A stretch of DNA of 64,000 nucleotides from MSPOR6 sp965261435 (lineage in GTDB: Bacteria > Poribacteria > WGA-4E > WGA-3G): assembly GCA_965261435.1 (NCBI GenBank), contig CBDHDL010000021.1:4216001-4280000 (forward strand), given 5' to 3'. Positions within the stretch are counted from its first letter, which is position 1; the number at the start of each line of letters is the position of its first letter. A program made the translations under genes and the position numbers. A model generated the notes under the pieces. The model saw only the letters and a list, made by a program, of their open reading frames with translations. It did no database searches and was not told where the DNA came from. Shown here piece by piece: positions 28,024-36,864 of this stretch.

Positions 28024-28176
28024 CTATTTTCCTTTCTTTTGAGGGGCATTGTCTCGTCCCTTACCGGATGGTTTTCCGTGGTTTTTACTTGGTAAACCCC
28101 CAGGACCTTTGACTTTCCCGCGGGAATTATTACTACCACGGTTCCCAATTGCCCGGTTTCCTTTTGATTTAGGCAT
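28024..28176 (-). CDS. Small basic protein of 50 residues
   Basis: The sequence is MPKSKGNRAIGNRGSNNSRG, then KVKGPGGLPSKNHGKPSGKG, then RDNAPQKKGK. The ATG at 28176 is preceded by AGGAGG at 6 bases, one of the strongest ribosome sites in the window. The composition is rich in Lys, Arg, Gly, Asn and Ser with no hydrophobic core, so it should be disordered and bind nucleic acid or ribosomes. No family is recognised. It sits between the 582-residue orphan (upstream on the same strand) and the beta-CASP RNase, which suggests a link with RNA, by context only. Confidence 0.7.
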   Translation of the reverse strand: MPKSKGNRAIGNRGSNNSRGKVKGPGGLPSKNHGKPSGKGRDNAPQKKGK

Positions 28177-28311
28177 TTTATTACCTCCTATTTTATAGTT
28201 TTCTGTATTTGGAGAGATACATAAGTTCTCTAAAGGTACATATTAGAGTCGTTTTGCATATTAAGGATAGTAAAATTTTGTAAAAATCCTTATATTCACC
28301 TTTAATTCCGG

Positions 28312-30060
28312 TTATTCATTACGAATGAAGCGATCATCTTTTTCACGAGTTCTGTGTAATTCTTTACGGTGAGTCCTCATTGCACCTCTTTCATCAATAG
28401 GTTCCCCGAGTGCTATGAGATGTGCTTGTCGAAGCCACCAAAACGCTTGAAAGAGCGGTCTGCGAGGAGATGAACCAACATCTAAATTCGGTTTTCTTCT
28501 ATCAAGGTGCCGGACTTGTCTATGTGCTTTCTTGGCATGTTCCCTAACTTCTTCGCTTGGATCGTTATTCAATATCCAAAAAAGAGTCTTATGTGCCCTT
28601 CCACCAGGATTAACTCGTAATGCCTTGACTGCCTCTACATAACCAATCCTCCATGCTGCACGTGGTTCAACGAAATCTTCATCAGTATATTGAAGGTTTT
28701 CTTTTTTCGTTTTAGTTCTGAGACGTCCGAGACAGAATTTTGCGAACTCCTCACGTAAGTTTTGCAAGTTCTGATTTTTATCTAATTCATTCCTAAGATT
28801 CTGAGAATACATTGCTATTTCAATCCAATTTGCAACACGAGAATAATGTTCTGGTGGATCGTATTCACTGTCAATCTCATGCCAAGTTCGTAAATCTTTT
28901 GCTACAGCAGCTTTAGACATTTCTGAAAATGCCAGTAGCAAAGGTTTTATACGTTTCCACGCTGGTGCAAAACTGAGCAATGTATAAAATGCTTTTTCAT
29001 AGAAATCTCTGATGTCTTTATCTTTGAATGTTTCTGGTGTGTCTCTTAAGACAGACCTAAGAATCCCAATATGCTTAGAAGCACTTTCAACAAGTCTTTT
29101 TCGCTGTTCACTAGAAAGTTTTGTTTCCAAACCTCCCAAACTCCAGCCAAAAATATGTTTAGCGAGATGCCACCACGCTTTTAGGTCTTGTGACTTTTCA
29201 GGTTTAGATTCAGGATTTCTCTGATCAAGAAGTTTGAAGAATGGAATTAATTCATCACCCATTACCCGCCATCCATCTCCAGACGGGTTCAGACGGTCTT
29301 TACCCCGTTGACCAGTAGATCCAATACCCATAGCATAATAGATGGAATTTATTAGTCCTAAAACCTTCTCACCTAAAACTTCATCTGAAAGTTTAGAGAA
29401 TTTTAATTTTAATGAATTGAGTTTAACTATATTACGATGTTTCGCATCTTCCTTGAACCGCCAGATCAGCCAAAATTCAAGTTCTTCCGGTTCTTGAAAA
29501 TCATTACTCGACCAACTTTGTCGCCTAACAGGACTTAAGAGATCAAGATTCACTATCCTGTCTAAGTGAACACCGTTGGGTAATAGAAATGGAAGTAGAT
29601 CATCAAAATGGGTTTTCTTAATAAGAACATGCCAATTCAAATCTTCTACATTAAACTTAGCCTGATTTTGGAATTCAATAATCCATTCTGGGTTTTTTGC
29701 AGTTTCTTTTGATTCTTGATAACCTACGTTTGCCTGAATCCAGTCAGGATAACAACCAACAAGATCAAGTTTAAGCATACAACTAAAGAGTAATGCTAAA
29801 GCAGTTTGATAATCTTTCTCAATTGAGACTTTTTCTTCATTTATCCTTTCCACAATAGTTGAAAAGAGACTTTCAAAATCATCTACAAAATTCTCTTTGA
29901 AAACTGAATCTCCGTTGGGATCTCCAAAACAGTCTGGATGGGTGAATACATCAACGAGCCATTCAGAATCATGTTTGGAAAAACCTACATTTTGTAATTG
30001 TTGCTTAATAACAAGCATGTCATCTGATGCCGTATCATCTGACAAATTAACAAATTTCAC
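28312..30060 (-). CDS. Large cytoplasmic protein of unknown function
   Basis: The protein has 582 residues and no signal peptide or membrane helix. It starts at a GTG (30060), MKFVNLSDDTASDDMLVIKQ. It is rich in charged helices and tryptophan; the region 290-330 (KAWWHLAKHIFGWSLGGLE) and the C-terminal EEVREHAKKAHRQVRHLDRR look like helical repeats of HEAT/ARM type. I do not recognise any catalytic motif. It is followed 135 bases later by the small basic protein on the same strand. The role cannot be told; a helical scaffold is the best guess. Confidence 0.6.
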   Translation of the reverse strand: MKFVNLSDDTASDDMLVIKQQLQNVGFSKHDSEWLVDVFTHPDCFGDPNGDSVFKENFVDDFESLFSTIVERINEEKVSIEKDYQTALALLFSCMLKLDLVGCYPDWIQANVGYQESKETAKNPEWIIEFQNQAKFNVEDLNWHVLIKKTHFDDLLPFLLPNGVHLDRIVNLDLLSPVRRQSWSSNDFQEPEELEFWLIWRFKEDAKHRNIVKLNSLKLKFSKLSDEVLGEKVLGLINSIYYAMGIGSTGQRGKDRLNPSGDGWRVMGDELIPFFKLLDQRNPESKPEKSQDLKAWWHLAKHIFGWSLGGLETKLSSEQRKRLVESASKHIGILRSVLRDTPETFKDKDIRDFYEKAFYTLLSFAPAWKRIKPLLLAFSEMSKAAVAKDLRTWHEIDSEYDPPEHYSRVANWIEIAMYSQNLRNELDKNQNLQNLREEFAKFCLGRLRTKTKKENLQYTDEDFVEPRAAWRIGYVEAVKALRVNPGGRAHKTLFWILNNDPSEEVREHAKKAHRQVRHLDRRKPNLDVGSSPRRPLFQAFWWLRQAHLIALGEPIDERGAMRTHRKELHRTREKDDRFIRNE

Positions 30061-30828
30061 TGTATTCTTTCAACCTTGTTTATGAAACGCTTCTCAACAT
30101 TACAAAGAAGGTTACAGGTTATATCCATAGAAGATCTGACAAATATCAGATTACCAACCCATAGGATTCCTGGATGCAGAAGCACCAAGGACCGGTAGAG
30201 AGGCAGAATACCTCAAAGCGTCGAGATTGGATTTTCAAACATTATCAAACAATATGCTAAATGATTAAGTTGTACCATATAGATTGACAACACTGTTAAC
30301 ACTAATATTCCCAAGTTCACTATTTCAGTGAAAATGTTGGAAATACTGTGAGAACTGACATATCAAGAAGATATGCAATTAGCAAAATCGTAACATTTTG
30401 TTATAATAACACAAGAGACTGAGAGATGTCAAATTTTTTTTACACTCACATCAATATAGGGTTGTTTGGTTCTTAGCATTACCTGTTTCCCATATTACCG
30501 ATTGTTTATATTGTAGGTCGGGTAAAGCGTGAGCGAAACCCGACAAAAATTGATTATGATTACCATGTCTGGTTTCGCTAACGCTCTACCCGACCTACGA
30601 CAATTATTAACAGATGTGAGAAAAAGTGCTAATATACCGAAAACTAAATAACTCTGACATCAATATTATATTATAGACGGTTTTTTATAAATATGATATT
30701 ATATTATCACATTAATTCTAAGGAGGTTTGCGCCGTTTCTCTCCTTATTAAAACTTTTATCGGTTTTAGAATTGGAAGGATTTGGTCGCAGATTTTGGTG
30801 TTCTCTGCACTGAAATGGATAAAGTAAA
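30061..30828. other. Divergent intergenic region with family A element
   Basis: The 768 bases separate the orphan gene (minus) and the zinc dehydrogenase (plus). From about 30157 to 30235 the sequence turns GC-richer (GGATTCCTGGATGCAGAAGC, then ACCAAGGACCGG) in AT-rich surroundings; it may be a remnant of foreign or IS DNA, but I cannot identify it. A family A element is at 30513-30598. No gene could be supported. Confidence 0.4.
30513..30598. repeat. Family A palindromic element, short form
   Basis: GTAGGTCGGGTAAAGCGTGA...GAAACCCGACA and the inverted arm TGTCTGGTTTCGC...GCTCTACCCGACCTAC enclose only about 25 bases of AT-rich DNA. The inner GCCAAA hairpin of the longer copies is absent. Confidence 0.8.
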
Positions 30829-31845
30829 ATGAAAGTAGCAGCAATGTTTGGTGAAGGTAAAGGTGGTGTAGTCGACAAACCTGATCCCAAAGCAGCAGGG
30901 GATGTTGTTGTCGTAAAAATACATGCTGTACCGATGTGTACCGAATATAAAGGATTCAAAGCTGGGAATACAGGTGAACATTTCGGTCACGAAGCAGCGG
31001 GTGAAGTTGTTGAAGTCGCACAACCCGGACGTGTCAAAGTCGGGGATCGTGTCGTCGTGCAACCACAGAACTCTTGTGGCAAGTGTAATATGTGCGTTAT
31101 CGGTGAACATATTCACTGTACGAGAGGTCGGAACATTCGAGAGATAGTTGGAAATGATGTTTCTGGTGCAACCTATGCACAATATATGCACAAAATGGAA
31201 GACCTCTTGTTTCCAATACCAGACGACATGAGTTATGCACACGGGGGTATGGCTTGTTGTGGACTTGGACCTACATTTGGTGCAATGGAACAGATGGAGG
31301 TCGATGCTTTAGATACTGTTATGGTAAGCGGTTTAGGTCCTGTCGGTTTAGGCGGTATCATCAACGCCAGTTATCGTGGTGCGCGTGTCATCGGTGTGGA
31401 GAGCCATCCGTATCGCGCAGAACTCGCCAGAAAGTTGGGTGCTGAGGTCGTCCTAAACCCAAATGATGAAGACATCCTAGATCAAATTAGAGAATTGACA
31501 AATGGTATAGGCATTGACAAAGCAGTTGACTGTTCTGGTGCATCTGCTGCACACCGTTTAATGGTTGATGCTGCCAGCAGAAAAGGACAAGTTACATTCG
31601 TTGGTGAAGGTGGAGAGTTCCCACTTGCAGCCAGTAGGGATATGATTCGAAAAGGTCTGGTATTGCGGGGTAATTGGCACTACAACCTGGGTTTCTATCC
31701 CAAATTGATGAAAGTGATAAGAGACTCTGCAGATAAAATTGACACGTTTATTACACATACTTTCCCGATGTGTGATGTGCAAAAAGCATGGGAATTACAG
31801 GTAACAGGTGAATGTGGTAAGGTTGTCTTGGAACCGTGGTCGTAG
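30829..31845 (+). CDS. Zinc-dependent alcohol dehydrogenase (MDR family)
   Basis: The protein has 338 residues. All zinc features are visible: GEHFGHEAAGEVVEV is the GHE catalytic-zinc motif, and CGKCNMCVIGEHIHC holds the four structural-zinc cysteines. VMVSGLGPVGLGG is the NAD-binding GxGxxG loop, followed by VIGVESHPYRAELARKLGA. It should oxidise a polyol or secondary alcohol in the cytoplasm. The ATG lacks a strong GGAGG box (GGATAAAGT). The gene ends in TCG TAG, and that TAG is also the first three bases of a family C element. Confidence 0.9.
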   Translation: MKVAAMFGEGKGGVVDKPDPKAAGDVVVVKIHAVPMCTEYKGFKAGNTGEHFGHEAAGEVVEVAQPGRVKVGDRVVVQPQNSCGKCNMCVIGEHIHCTRGRNIREIVGNDVSGATYAQYMHKMEDLLFPIPDDMSYAHGGMACCGLGPTFGAMEQMEVDALDTVMVSGLGPVGLGGIINASYRGARVIGVESHPYRAELARKLGAEVVLNPNDEDILDQIRELTNGIGIDKAVDCSGASAAHRLMVDAASRKGQVTFVGEGGEFPLAASRDMIRKGLVLRGNWHYNLGFYPKLMKVIRDSADKIDTFITHTFPMCDVQKAWELQVTGECGKVVLEPWS

Positions 31846-31941
31846 TGTTCTGTCTACACTCAAATGATGAGCAGATCCGTTCGTAGGGACTGGGTTTCCC
31901 TGTCCGTTATACAAATCATTTATGACTTGACAAAGCATTAG
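31843..31941 (+). repeat. Family C solitary element overlapping a stop codon
   Basis: It runs from TAGTGTTCTGTCTACACTCA through CGTTCGTAGGGACTGGGTTT to TATGACTTGACAAAGCATTA. The TAG is the stop codon of the dehydrogenase gene. The element is the same as those at 32863 and 58466 apart from a few bases. Confidence 0.85.
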
Positions 31942-31954
31942 TTAAGAAAGTAAA

Positions 31955-31998
31955 TAACAGCATTTAGGCGCGGTTATCACCGCGCCTAAATGCTGTTA
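31955..31998. terminator. Perfect 20 bp hairpin between convergent genes
   Basis: TAACAGCATTTAGGCGCGGT is followed by TATC and then its exact reverse complement. The position between the ends of two convergent genes suits a bidirectional terminator; there is no T-run, so a palindromic repeat is possible. The GGCGCGGT core resembles 9318-9338. Confidence 0.6.
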
Positions 31999-32018
31999 TA
32001 TATTACGTGTCATTAGGA

Positions 32019-32519
32019 TTAGCAACCGCAGCCGCATCCCACAGGTGTATCATCAGGTGCATCTGTTTTTGGTTCAGGCGGTGCAACCGTACTATTCGGA
32101 TCTCCGAAACAGAGCGCATATCCACCCTTACCGAACCATGAACCGAGTGATAGCTTGTGGTTATCAATCTCGCTGTGATGAAGGAAATCACCACGCAATT
32201 TGTGGTCGTGTCGTGCAAAGAAAAAATGACGATCGCCACGCCAATGCAATTTACCATTCATGGAAACACGATAGGACGTGTTCGGGACAGGATCCATATC
32301 ATCCGGATGCACATACTCAAGTGGTATCTTAAGTGCTTCAATGAATTCATCCACTGAACCGCCTTCTTGAACGTAGGCAACTATGTCGTTCCAGTCAGCG
32401 AGACGAACACCTTCACCTAATTGCTCTTTACACTCAGATATAAGGTCTTCAGTCTCGTCTAAATCGTGAGCAATGACGTGGAACTGTTTGTAACTCGCCG
32501 CAATTTTCTGTTTTTGCAT
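32019..32519 (-). CDS. Unknown protein with a cysteine-rich GCGCGC tail
   Basis: The protein has 166 residues and no signal peptide. The N-terminal ~70 residues are helical and acidic (HVIAHDLDETEDLISECKEQ). The middle has aromatic and histidine clusters (LHWRGDRHFFFARHDHKL, FLHHSEIDNHKLSLGSWFG). The end, PVGCGCGC, gives three cysteines in the last five residues. That tail together with the histidines suggests metal binding or a post-translational handle. AAGGAG precedes the ATG at 7 bases. It is monocistronic and converges on the zinc dehydrogenase. No family is recognised. Confidence 0.65.
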   Translation of the reverse strand: MQKQKIAASYKQFHVIAHDLDETEDLISECKEQLGEGVRLADWNDIVAYVQEGGSVDEFIEALKIPLEYVHPDDMDPVPNTSYRVSMNGKLHWRGDRHFFFARHDHKLRGDFLHHSEIDNHKLSLGSWFGKGGYALCFGDPNSTVAPPEPKTDAPDDTPVGCGCGC

Positions 32520-32539
32520 AGGTGAAACTCCTTTTTGAT

Positions 32540-33058
32540 TTTATCTTGTCTGAAGTTCTGTTTTCAGCAAGAACATTTTTGTGTCATATAACGGCAATAG
32601 GATACCGTTAAAATAGATGATTCGTCTATACACATGTTCGGATGCACTTTTTATCTACAAACCGAGTAAAAAAGTAGATTTTTTTACCTTCAGGATTTAC
32701 GTAAAACCTCTTAAAGTCCCCTTGATAAGTGGGATTTAGAGGGTTAAATACCTCAAATAATGACATTTTAACCCCCTCAAGAATAAAGTTTATTTTTTTC
32801 CATCATGTTGTATAATAGTTAATGTTCATAGTAAGACTGATGCACAACTCACTTGGTGTGCATAGTGTTCTTTCTACACTCAAATGATGGATAGATCCGT
32901 TCGTAGGGACGGGGTTTCCCCGTCCGTTATACAAATCATTTATGACTTGACATAGCAATAGTGTGCGTCAACCATTTAAGCGTATATTGAGTTTGGTGTA
33001 TTTGTTGATTTCATAACTGACATACCTTCGCGGTTTGTCACAAGAAGGAATGTAAAAG
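32540..33058. other. Intergenic region with repeats
   Basis: A degenerate REP-like palindrome lies near 32703-32747 (CCTCTTAAAGTCCCCTTGAT, then AAGTGGGATTTAGAGGG), and a family C element is at 32863-32961. The rest is AT-rich and would contain the promoters of the two divergent neighbours. No gene is seen. Confidence 0.4.
32863..32961 (+). repeat. Family C solitary element
   Basis: TAGTGTTCTTTCTACACTCA...CGTTCGTAGGGACGGGGTTT...TATGACTTGACATAGCAATA, followed by G. The core GACGGGG-TTT-CCCCGTC is self-complementary. It stands about 100 bases upstream of the membrane-anchored pair at 33059. Confidence 0.85.
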
Positions 33059-34012
33059 ATGATACGTGACATCTTTTTTAACAAATGGGTCATAGCTATT
33101 ATTGGGTTACTGGTAATAGTTGCAGGTGCATGCATTTGGTACTATTATTACGCGACTACCCCGCTTAGTATTGAAGCAACTAAGACTTTAGAGAAACAGA
33201 GTCAAAAGGAAACAACCAAAATAGTTGATTCTGACGATGAAGCAGAAGTGGTTGACAATCCTCAAGAAAAATTCTTGGGAGAAAAACAGAAAACAATCTC
33301 TGACACCTCTGATATAACAGACGCTACAGCGGAAAGCCAGAAGGCCGCAACAATATCTGAGGAGTTTCACTTCAACGGTTCAACATCGTCTAACCCACTA
33401 TTTGCAAATGGAGTTCCAGAACACTTACAATGTCCAAAAGAATTAGTTGGTTTTTATACTACGGAGGTACCAGTAGAGAATTTACGTAAGATTGGTGAAA
33501 TTGCCAACGAAGTAGTTGAAAGATATAATCCGAACCGGCCTCTTCCAGATGTCTGGCCACAATTTATTGAGGCAGAAATATATTATCATGCTAACGCAGA
33601 TCCTGTCAAGAAAGGTCTCGGCGTGGCTGCAAATCGTTTTGATTGGGGGATACAATCAATTCTTGATTATCCTGAGATTGTTGTACTTCTAAGGGAAGAC
33701 CCCATCAGAGCAACGGATATGATGATGATAGAGCAAGGTGAATGGGAACCCAATTGGAATCTTCACGAATTGCCAGATGGGAGAAAGTTTCGCACAGATA
33801 ATGGATTCTATTACGAATTCATCTACAGTTCTGGTAATGATGACAATTTTACTGGAAAAATTTACAGTCTGGGTCACTCAGGTAGTGATGCAGAACGTAT
33901 TACCATTGATTTAAATGAAACTACTGACGAGGAACTTGAAAACCTCGGAGGTTGGAATTACAACATTAACCCTTATACAACAGGTCTATATAAATTAGGA
34001 GATAACAAATGA
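33059..34012 (+). CDS. Membrane-anchored protein with one copy of an unrecognised NPLF-GVP-HLQCP domain
   Basis: The protein has 317 residues. Residues 10-31 form a single N-terminal membrane helix (WVIAIIGLLVIVAGACIWYY). After an acidic linker, residues 111-210 hold a domain with SNPLFANGVPEHLQCP, a helix EIANEVVERYNP, HANADPVKKG and NRFDWGIQSILDYPE. The last 100 residues are different and rich in charged and aromatic residues (GRKFRTDNGFYYEFIYSS). AAGGAATG precedes the ATG. Its stop overlaps the start of the next gene (ATGA at 34009), and that gene has two more copies of the same domain. The function is unknown; a periplasmic or cell-surface role is inferred. Confidence 0.75.
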   Translation: MIRDIFFNKWVIAIIGLLVIVAGACIWYYYYATTPLSIEATKTLEKQSQKETTKIVDSDDEAEVVDNPQEKFLGEKQKTISDTSDITDATAESQKAATISEEFHFNGSTSSNPLFANGVPEHLQCPKELVGFYTTEVPVENLRKIGEIANEVVERYNPNRPLPDVWPQFIEAEIYYHANADPVKKGLGVAANRFDWGIQSILDYPEIVVLLREDPIRATDMMMIEQGEWEPNWNLHELPDGRKFRTDNGFYYEFIYSSGNDDNFTGKIYSLGHSGSDAERITIDLNETTDEELENLGGWNYNINPYTTGLYKLGDNK

Positions 34013-34872
34013 AGAAGATTCAACAGATTTCACTTGCAGCGATTGTTTTTTTCGTTTGTATAATCTTCATTGTGGGTATCCTACTCCTGAATCAGAATAA
34101 TCAAAAAGAAAAACCCCTTCAAACTTCATCAAATCCGCTTTTTGCAGATGGTGTTCCAGCACATCTACAGTGTCCAAAACAACTCATAGGTAAATATGTC
34201 AACGAAATTACCAGAGAGGATGTCCTTAAAATCCGAGCTATCGCGAAGGAGGTCGAAACCAAATATAACCCAAAACGTCCCGTTTTAAAAACATTGCCGC
34301 TTGCTGAAAAAATGGAAATGGAGTTCCATGCCAAATCAGATGTTGAAAAAAGAGGATACAAGGGACGAGAGGATTATCAGACCGGAGCAAACCGTATTGA
34401 TTGGGTCGTCCAATCAATACTTGATTACCCAGAACATGTAAGACTCCGAGACTTCCATCGTTGGATCCTACTTAAACGTGAACAGAGATTAAAAGAAGGT
34501 AAAACCTACACGACATCAACAAATCCACTCTTTTTAAACGGTGTTCCAGAACATCTACAGTGTCCACCCGAATTAATAGGGAAGTACATCAAAGAGGCAT
34601 CTGAGTCAGATCTGCATAAAATAAAAGCGATAGCGCAGGAAGTATGGGAAAACTATAGGTCAACAAGTCGAACGATGTCAGAAATACTTGGTGACCACGG
34701 TGTAGCAACAATGTACCATATCGCTAATGCCGATCTTGAAAAAAAGGAATCCCATACTGGTTCCAACCGTATTGATTGGGTTATTCAGACAATGCTTGAT
34801 TTTCCTGAAATGTTGAAAATAGATCCTTATGATCCTAAAGTAAGACCTAACTTCCCACGTTCAACACGTTGA
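34009..34872 (+). CDS. Membrane-anchored protein with two copies of the NPLF-GVP-HLQCP domain
   Basis: The protein has 287 residues. Residues 8-28 form one N-terminal helix (SLAAIVFFVCIIFIVGILLL). Domain copies span about 41-147 (SNPLFADGVPAHLQCP to NRIDWVVQSILDYPE) and 171-268 (TNPLFLNGVPEHLQCP to NRIDWVIQTMLDFPE). The ATG lies inside the last codons of the upstream gene, and AGGAGATAACAA sits in that overlap as ribosome site, so the two are translationally coupled. The single cysteine of each copy (HLQCP) is conserved. No known family comes to mind. Confidence 0.78.
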   Translation: MKKIQQISLAAIVFFVCIIFIVGILLLNQNNQKEKPLQTSSNPLFADGVPAHLQCPKQLIGKYVNEITREDVLKIRAIAKEVETKYNPKRPVLKTLPLAEKMEMEFHAKSDVEKRGYKGREDYQTGANRIDWVVQSILDYPEHVRLRDFHRWILLKREQRLKEGKTYTTSTNPLFLNGVPEHLQCPPELIGKYIKEASESDLHKIKAIAQEVWENYRSTSRTMSEILGDHGVATMYHIANADLEKKESHTGSNRIDWVIQTMLDFPEMLKIDPYDPKVRPNFPRSTR

Positions 34873-35087
34873 TTAGAATACAAAATACTTTTAGTTCATG
34901 GTTGATCATTTGCCACAGACTCCTATGCTTGTTATTGACTTACAAATGTCAAGAAATCTTAAAACAAAACGGATTTTCATAACGCTATGTATTCATAATG
35001 TTGATTGTTATTAGGTTAAATAACAATTTGGGAAATATGAGCTCTACTACACTGTCCATGTATCGGATTAATAAAGTGAGGGAACAA

Positions 35088-36077
35088 ATGGAAATACTCA
35101 GACGATTTGTCATCTGTTGTATCCTGATGTTTATACCAGGTGTTGCGGCTGCAAAAATCGTGTTTGCCTCTCAGCGCGGCACTGATAGCCACATCTATGT
35201 CATGAACGATGATGGTAGTAATGTTCGCGAATTAACATCCTCACTGCACCCTTTTCACTATGATTCAATCCCAGCATGGTCTCCAGATGGTCAGCAAATA
35301 GTGTTTATGAGAAGAATACATTTGGAGCAGAATAAGCAACAAATGTTTTCCTTGTTCATCATGAATCAAGATGGAAGCAATCAAAGACTACTCACTGACC
35401 CCGATGTGTTTGCCAGTAATTTTTCGTGGTCACCAGATGGACTTAGTATTGCTTTCACAAGCAATATTAGTGGTGGATCAGAAATCCATGTATTAAATCT
35501 TATAACCCGTGAGACAAAACAACTGACACGAAATCTAAATGTTCGGACATGGGCAGCTGGTCCGTCATGGTCTCCAGAGGGCAAATACATCGCTTACAGA
35601 TTCGCCCCACCCGGAAGAGATTTGACAACAATATACGTAATGAATGCTGATGGGAGAAGGCAGTCTCCGCTTGTTCACAGTGACCAATGGTATCGAACGG
35701 GACCCCGCTGGTCGCCAGATAGCAAATATGTTATGTGCACCGAATCAAACCGGTCAGGGGGTAAATGGGTAGAAAGTCGTGTTGCAATTTATACATTTGA
35801 TAAAACAACAAAGCAGATATTAGACACACCAAATGACTGGTTTATCCATAGCACAGATTGGGCAAACAACGGAAAACATGTGCTAATTAGTGCAGAAATT
35901 TCCCCAAGTACCAACCCACAGATTGAAATTTATCAATATATTCTTGCTAATGGCAAAATAACTAATCTTACGAATCATCCGAGTGATGACTACTCGCCAG
36001 ATTGGATTAGTGATGATGTTCTCTTTGTTAACCCGGTAGACAAAAGAAACATACAATGGGGGAAATTAAAGAGGTAA
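35088..36077 (+). CDS. Secreted TolB-like beta-propeller protein
   Basis: The ATG at 35088 is chosen over in-frame ATGs at 34998 and 35058 because GAGGGA precedes it and a signal peptide then starts (MEILRRFVICCILMFIPGVA, ends AAA). The product is 329 residues. PD40/WD40-like blades repeat as PAWSPDGQQIVFMR, FSWSPDGLSIAFTS, PSWSPEGKYIAYRF, PRWSPDSKYVMCTE and a last SPDWISDDVLFVN. Between blades IYVMNDDGSN and LFIMNQDGSN motifs occur. It resembles the TolB C-terminal propeller, but without the TolB N-terminal domain. A periplasmic binding role is likely; the partner is unknown. Confidence 0.82.
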   Translation: MEILRRFVICCILMFIPGVAAAKIVFASQRGTDSHIYVMNDDGSNVRELTSSLHPFHYDSIPAWSPDGQQIVFMRRIHLEQNKQQMFSLFIMNQDGSNQRLLTDPDVFASNFSWSPDGLSIAFTSNISGGSEIHVLNLITRETKQLTRNLNVRTWAAGPSWSPEGKYIAYRFAPPGRDLTTIYVMNADGRRQSPLVHSDQWYRTGPRWSPDSKYVMCTESNRSGGKWVESRVAIYTFDKTTKQILDTPNDWFIHSTDWANNGKHVLISAEISPSTNPQIEIYQYILANGKITNLTNHPSDDYSPDWISDDVLFVNPVDKRNIQWGKLKR

Positions 36078-36152
36078 AATCGTGTGTCATATACGATCTT
36101 TTATATTTCTATTGTACCCGATTACATCTGTTGGTAAGTATTCATATCAATT

Positions 36153-36845
36153 CTACAGAATCTTCAAGGATTTAACTTTACTCAGAATCTTAGAAAAATG
36201 GCAAAGCCTATCGTAATACCGCATCACCTTATCCACATAATTTAGCGTTTCACCGTAGCCATTGAAATATCCGTGTGGTGGTTCTCCCGAACCCCATATT
36301 TCTGTATGTAGATCACTATCGTTTTCTGTGAGTAGATTAAGATGTGTTTTTAGAGACTCCCATTGGTTAGGTTCTCCATTTCGGTGCTGAGTGATTTGTT
36401 GAGCATCTTTTATATGTCCACGTCCTCCATTATAACTTGCTAAGGCAATCCGCACACGATTAGGATGTGAACTTTCCGGATAGAGATCGTATAAATTACG
36501 TAGATAACGTGTTGCTCCTTCGATACTCTCCTCAGCGTTATAAGGGTCTGTCACCCCCAATTCTTCTGCAGTTTGCGGCATAAGCTGCATCAAACCTTTT
36601 GCACCAGCAGGACTTATCGCATATTCGTTAAAGCCAGATTCTTGGACTATAAGTGCTATTATGAGTTTCCAATCCAACTGATGTGTCTCTGCGTGTTTTT
36701 GTATAACATGTCTATACTTGTAAATCTCAGGGGATACAACGAGTAGGCGCACGCCGTTCCAGTCGCGGACTATTGATACAAATCCAACTATCAGCGCAGC
36801 AAAGATGATTATTCCTATTATACGTCCTTTCTTTATCTTGAACAT
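36153..36845 (-). CDS. Membrane-bound lytic transglycosylase (SLT domain)
   Basis: The protein has 230 residues. An N-terminal helix (IIGIIIFAALIVGFVSIV) is followed by the SLT fold: ALIVQESGFN with catalytic Glu69, SPAGAKGLMQLMPQTAEELG, and IALASYNGGRGHIKDA. This is the MltE/Slt family that cleaves peptidoglycan glycan strands to 1,6-anhydromuramic ends. It acts in the periplasm, anchored to the inner membrane. It is the last gene of a minus-strand run and follows the Wzi-like gene by 19 bases, so a link with envelope remodelling fits. Confidence 0.88.
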   Translation of the reverse strand: MFKIKKGRIIGIIIFAALIVGFVSIVRDWNGVRLLVVSPEIYKYRHVIQKHAETHQLDWKLIIALIVQESGFNEYAISPAGAKGLMQLMPQTAEELGVTDPYNAEESIEGATRYLRNLYDLYPESSHPNRVRIALASYNGGRGHIKDAQQITQHRNGEPNQWESLKTHLNLLTENDSDLHTEIWGSGEPPHGYFNGYGETLNYVDKVMRYYDRLCHFSKILSKVKSLKIL

Positions 36846-36864
36846 AGTAGTTTTGCCTTAATCA

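Noticed and set aside
30766..31242. 158-residue minus-strand ORF
   Set aside because: It is antisense to the zinc dehydrogenase, whose motifs are certain.
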